Positions 62,236 to 64,000 of a stretch of DNA of 64,000 bases are shown here, piece by piece (within the stretch, counting starts at the first letter, position 1; each line of letters opens with the position of its first letter). The position numbers and the translations under genes are program-made. The notes under the pieces were generated by a model that did no database searches, was not told the origin of the DNA, and saw only the letters and a list, made by a program, of their open reading frames with translations. Source of the DNA: Camarhynchus parvulus. Taxonomy: Eukaryota; Chordata; Aves; Passeriformes; Thraupidae. Location: the NCBI RefSeq assembly GCF_901933205.1, contig NC_044573.1, positions 83,720,546 to 83,784,545 of the forward strand, read 5' to 3'.

Positions 62236-62797
62236 CCTCGCTTCCCAAGTGCCTTCCAGCAAGGCACATACTCAAGATCCCTTTCATCAAATCAGAATAA
62301 GGATCTTCCCATGTCACATGAAATGTCCATGTAGATCAGCATCCTGCCTCCTACAGGAACCATAATCAAGTATTGACAGAAGTGTATGGCAGGATAAAAA
62401 TGTATATTTCTTCATGGGATACTTCTTTGAATATTAATACCCTGTCAGTTTTCTCACTCAGGATCCTTCTAAGCTGAATGCACTTTTTGTGTTTTATTCT
62501 GTAGGTTTCCTTGAGCCTATCCTTCACTCTCCCCATCAATTAAACTTTAATTAACCACAGTATGCTCTAGCTGTCTTTTTTCCTCCCCCTCAGCAGCATA
62601 AATCTTTTGCTTTGTTTACGCTTACATTTGGTTTGCTTAGGGTTTCTTCACCAGCCTAAGAAAGCCTTCAGCATGCAGAATTTTCATGTGCCTACACTTG
62701 TGCACAGTCATCAAGTCACAGAGCAAACATACCAAGCCCTGAGGAAGTGTCAGCTCTGCATTTCTCAGGCTGGCTAAGGCTTGCTGTACTAGTTCTC

Positions 62798-62836
62798 CAG
62801 GCTACTAGCACAAGCCACATTTTCTCCAAAGCCATG
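62798..62836 (+). repeat. Direct repeat copy 2 (pair with 58455-58493)
   Basis: It begins CAGGCTACTAGCACAAGCC. The four differences from copy 1 are substitutions at unit positions 11, 20, 25 and 29. The copies lie 4.3 kb apart, one just beyond the LTR. Confidence 0.8.
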
Positions 62837-64000
62837 TGGCTGTTAGAGGGCTTCTAGGCTAGGTATCACCTTTTTGCTTGGGAGCTGGTGTGCAGCGTGG
62901 AGACAGAGTAAGCCTTTGTCTGGTTTCAAAGTGCTGTTCCGAGTCTCTCACTAAAGTGGGGTTTTTTATGTCTCTGAAATTCTTGAGTACTCTTCTCTGT
63001 CTTCACAGTTTTTAAATGCTACTTCCAAAATGTAAAGCCTTAAGCATACATGCTTCCATCCATTCAACCACCATGTTCCATTGCAAACCTACTAATGCTG
63101 TAGAGGCAAGGTAACATTTTCCCTGTGGGTATTCTGTATTTCCCAGTACACACATTCAAGGACTGCATTCATCCTTTCAGCTGTAGCACCACACTGGTAT
63201 GTTTGGTACTGCTGTCAATTTAATGGAGTCTTAGCTGTGCCTAGACATGATGAAAGCAACCAAACTTCAGTTTATCACAGACATGAATGACCACATGCTC
63301 TCATATTTAGAAGTGTAGCTGTGAGCCCATTTGTAGAATTAGCTGCAATTCTGCATAAAAAGTTGTGTTCCATTCAGTATGGTGTGGCCATGCCATACTT
63401 ATCTCTTGACCTGTAGTGCATTAGTGATAAAAACACCACATCAGCCCTGGAGTTTTTCCCAAAGATATTGTAATCGCTCAAAGCTTGTTTCTGACTGTTC
63501 TTTTTTGTTTGACTTTCTTTCCTCTGAGGGATATTGGAGAGGACTTGCACTTAATCTTTGCTAGATTTTCTTTTGTAGGAGTGTTATTTCCTTTTTGTTG
63601 TGAGAATTCCTGAGAGACACTACTCCTCCCTAACTATTTCTGAAGAGTCCAAACTGGAAGGAGCTCAGAAAGATAGTTTCCTTTTTAGAAAATGTTTGTC
63701 TCTATGAGTATAACAGTTAGGAAACCTTTTCTCTGGTCATGATGACTGTTTAGAACTTGTATATTTTTGGTTTAAATTTGTTAGCTATAGTATCGATTTA
63801 ATCAAGCTTTTGATAATATTTTTATTATGACTTATTTCCTCTCTCTCTTCCTCCCTGCCCAGACACACACAACCTTTTCTTCCCCTGAGTTTCTGATGAG
63901 GAACTGCTGTCCATGTGTTTCTTGTGTGGTCTGTAGTCATAAGCTGCAATTCTTAAATGTTTATTTTTCTTTGTAGTTGTATGAAAATGTTGTAGTTATG

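Larger units (their letters stand above)
54018..64000 (+). other. Probable KBTBD11 intron 1 (continues past window)
   Basis: The interval has ordinary AT-rich composition and no recognisable coding exon. It contains a TTTTA simple repeat (about 54291-54312), the antisense solo LTR (57285-58319), a pair of 39-bp direct repeats (58455 and 62798) and a possible CR1 remnant (62165-62235). Confidence 0.5.

Overview
The window looks like vertebrate nuclear DNA from a bird, probably a songbird. It is AT-rich and intron-dominated, has a single CpG island, and carries degraded CR1 LINE sequence plus a solo LTR of a type I recognise from avian genomes. There are no prokaryotic features. Almost all open frames here are chance frames in introns.

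The main content is the 3' half of ARHGEF10, a Rho guanine nucleotide exchange factor, on the + strand. Eleven exons between 8720 and 42529 join with consistent splice phases. They encode the last ~630 residues: the end of the PH domain, the linker, the WD40-like beta-propeller region and the C-terminus with its stop codon. The N-terminus and the catalytic DH domain lie before base 1. A 3'UTR of about 3.4 kb follows, and the best poly(A) signal is at 45911-45916.

From about 45.9 to 53.3 kb the sequence is intergenic with no recognisable gene. A CpG island at about 53.37-54.26 kb contains a consensus splice donor on the + strand at 54017/54018. In other vertebrates the gene after ARHGEF10 is KBTBD11, which has a non-coding first exon and one coding exon, so I read the island as the KBTBD11 promoter and first exon. 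The last 10 kb would then be its first intron, with the coding exon beyond the window. That intron contains a ~1.03 kb solo LTR of an endogenous retrovirus, antisense, at 57285-58319.

I found no new multi-gene system. The most interesting signals concern RNA processing of ARHGEF10: a 15-bp hairpin that buries the 5' splice site of an in-frame 87-nt exon, a tandem NAGNAG acceptor, an intronic 51-bp minisatellite whose units each look like a complete 3' splice site, and a 19-bp hairpin in the 3'UTR.
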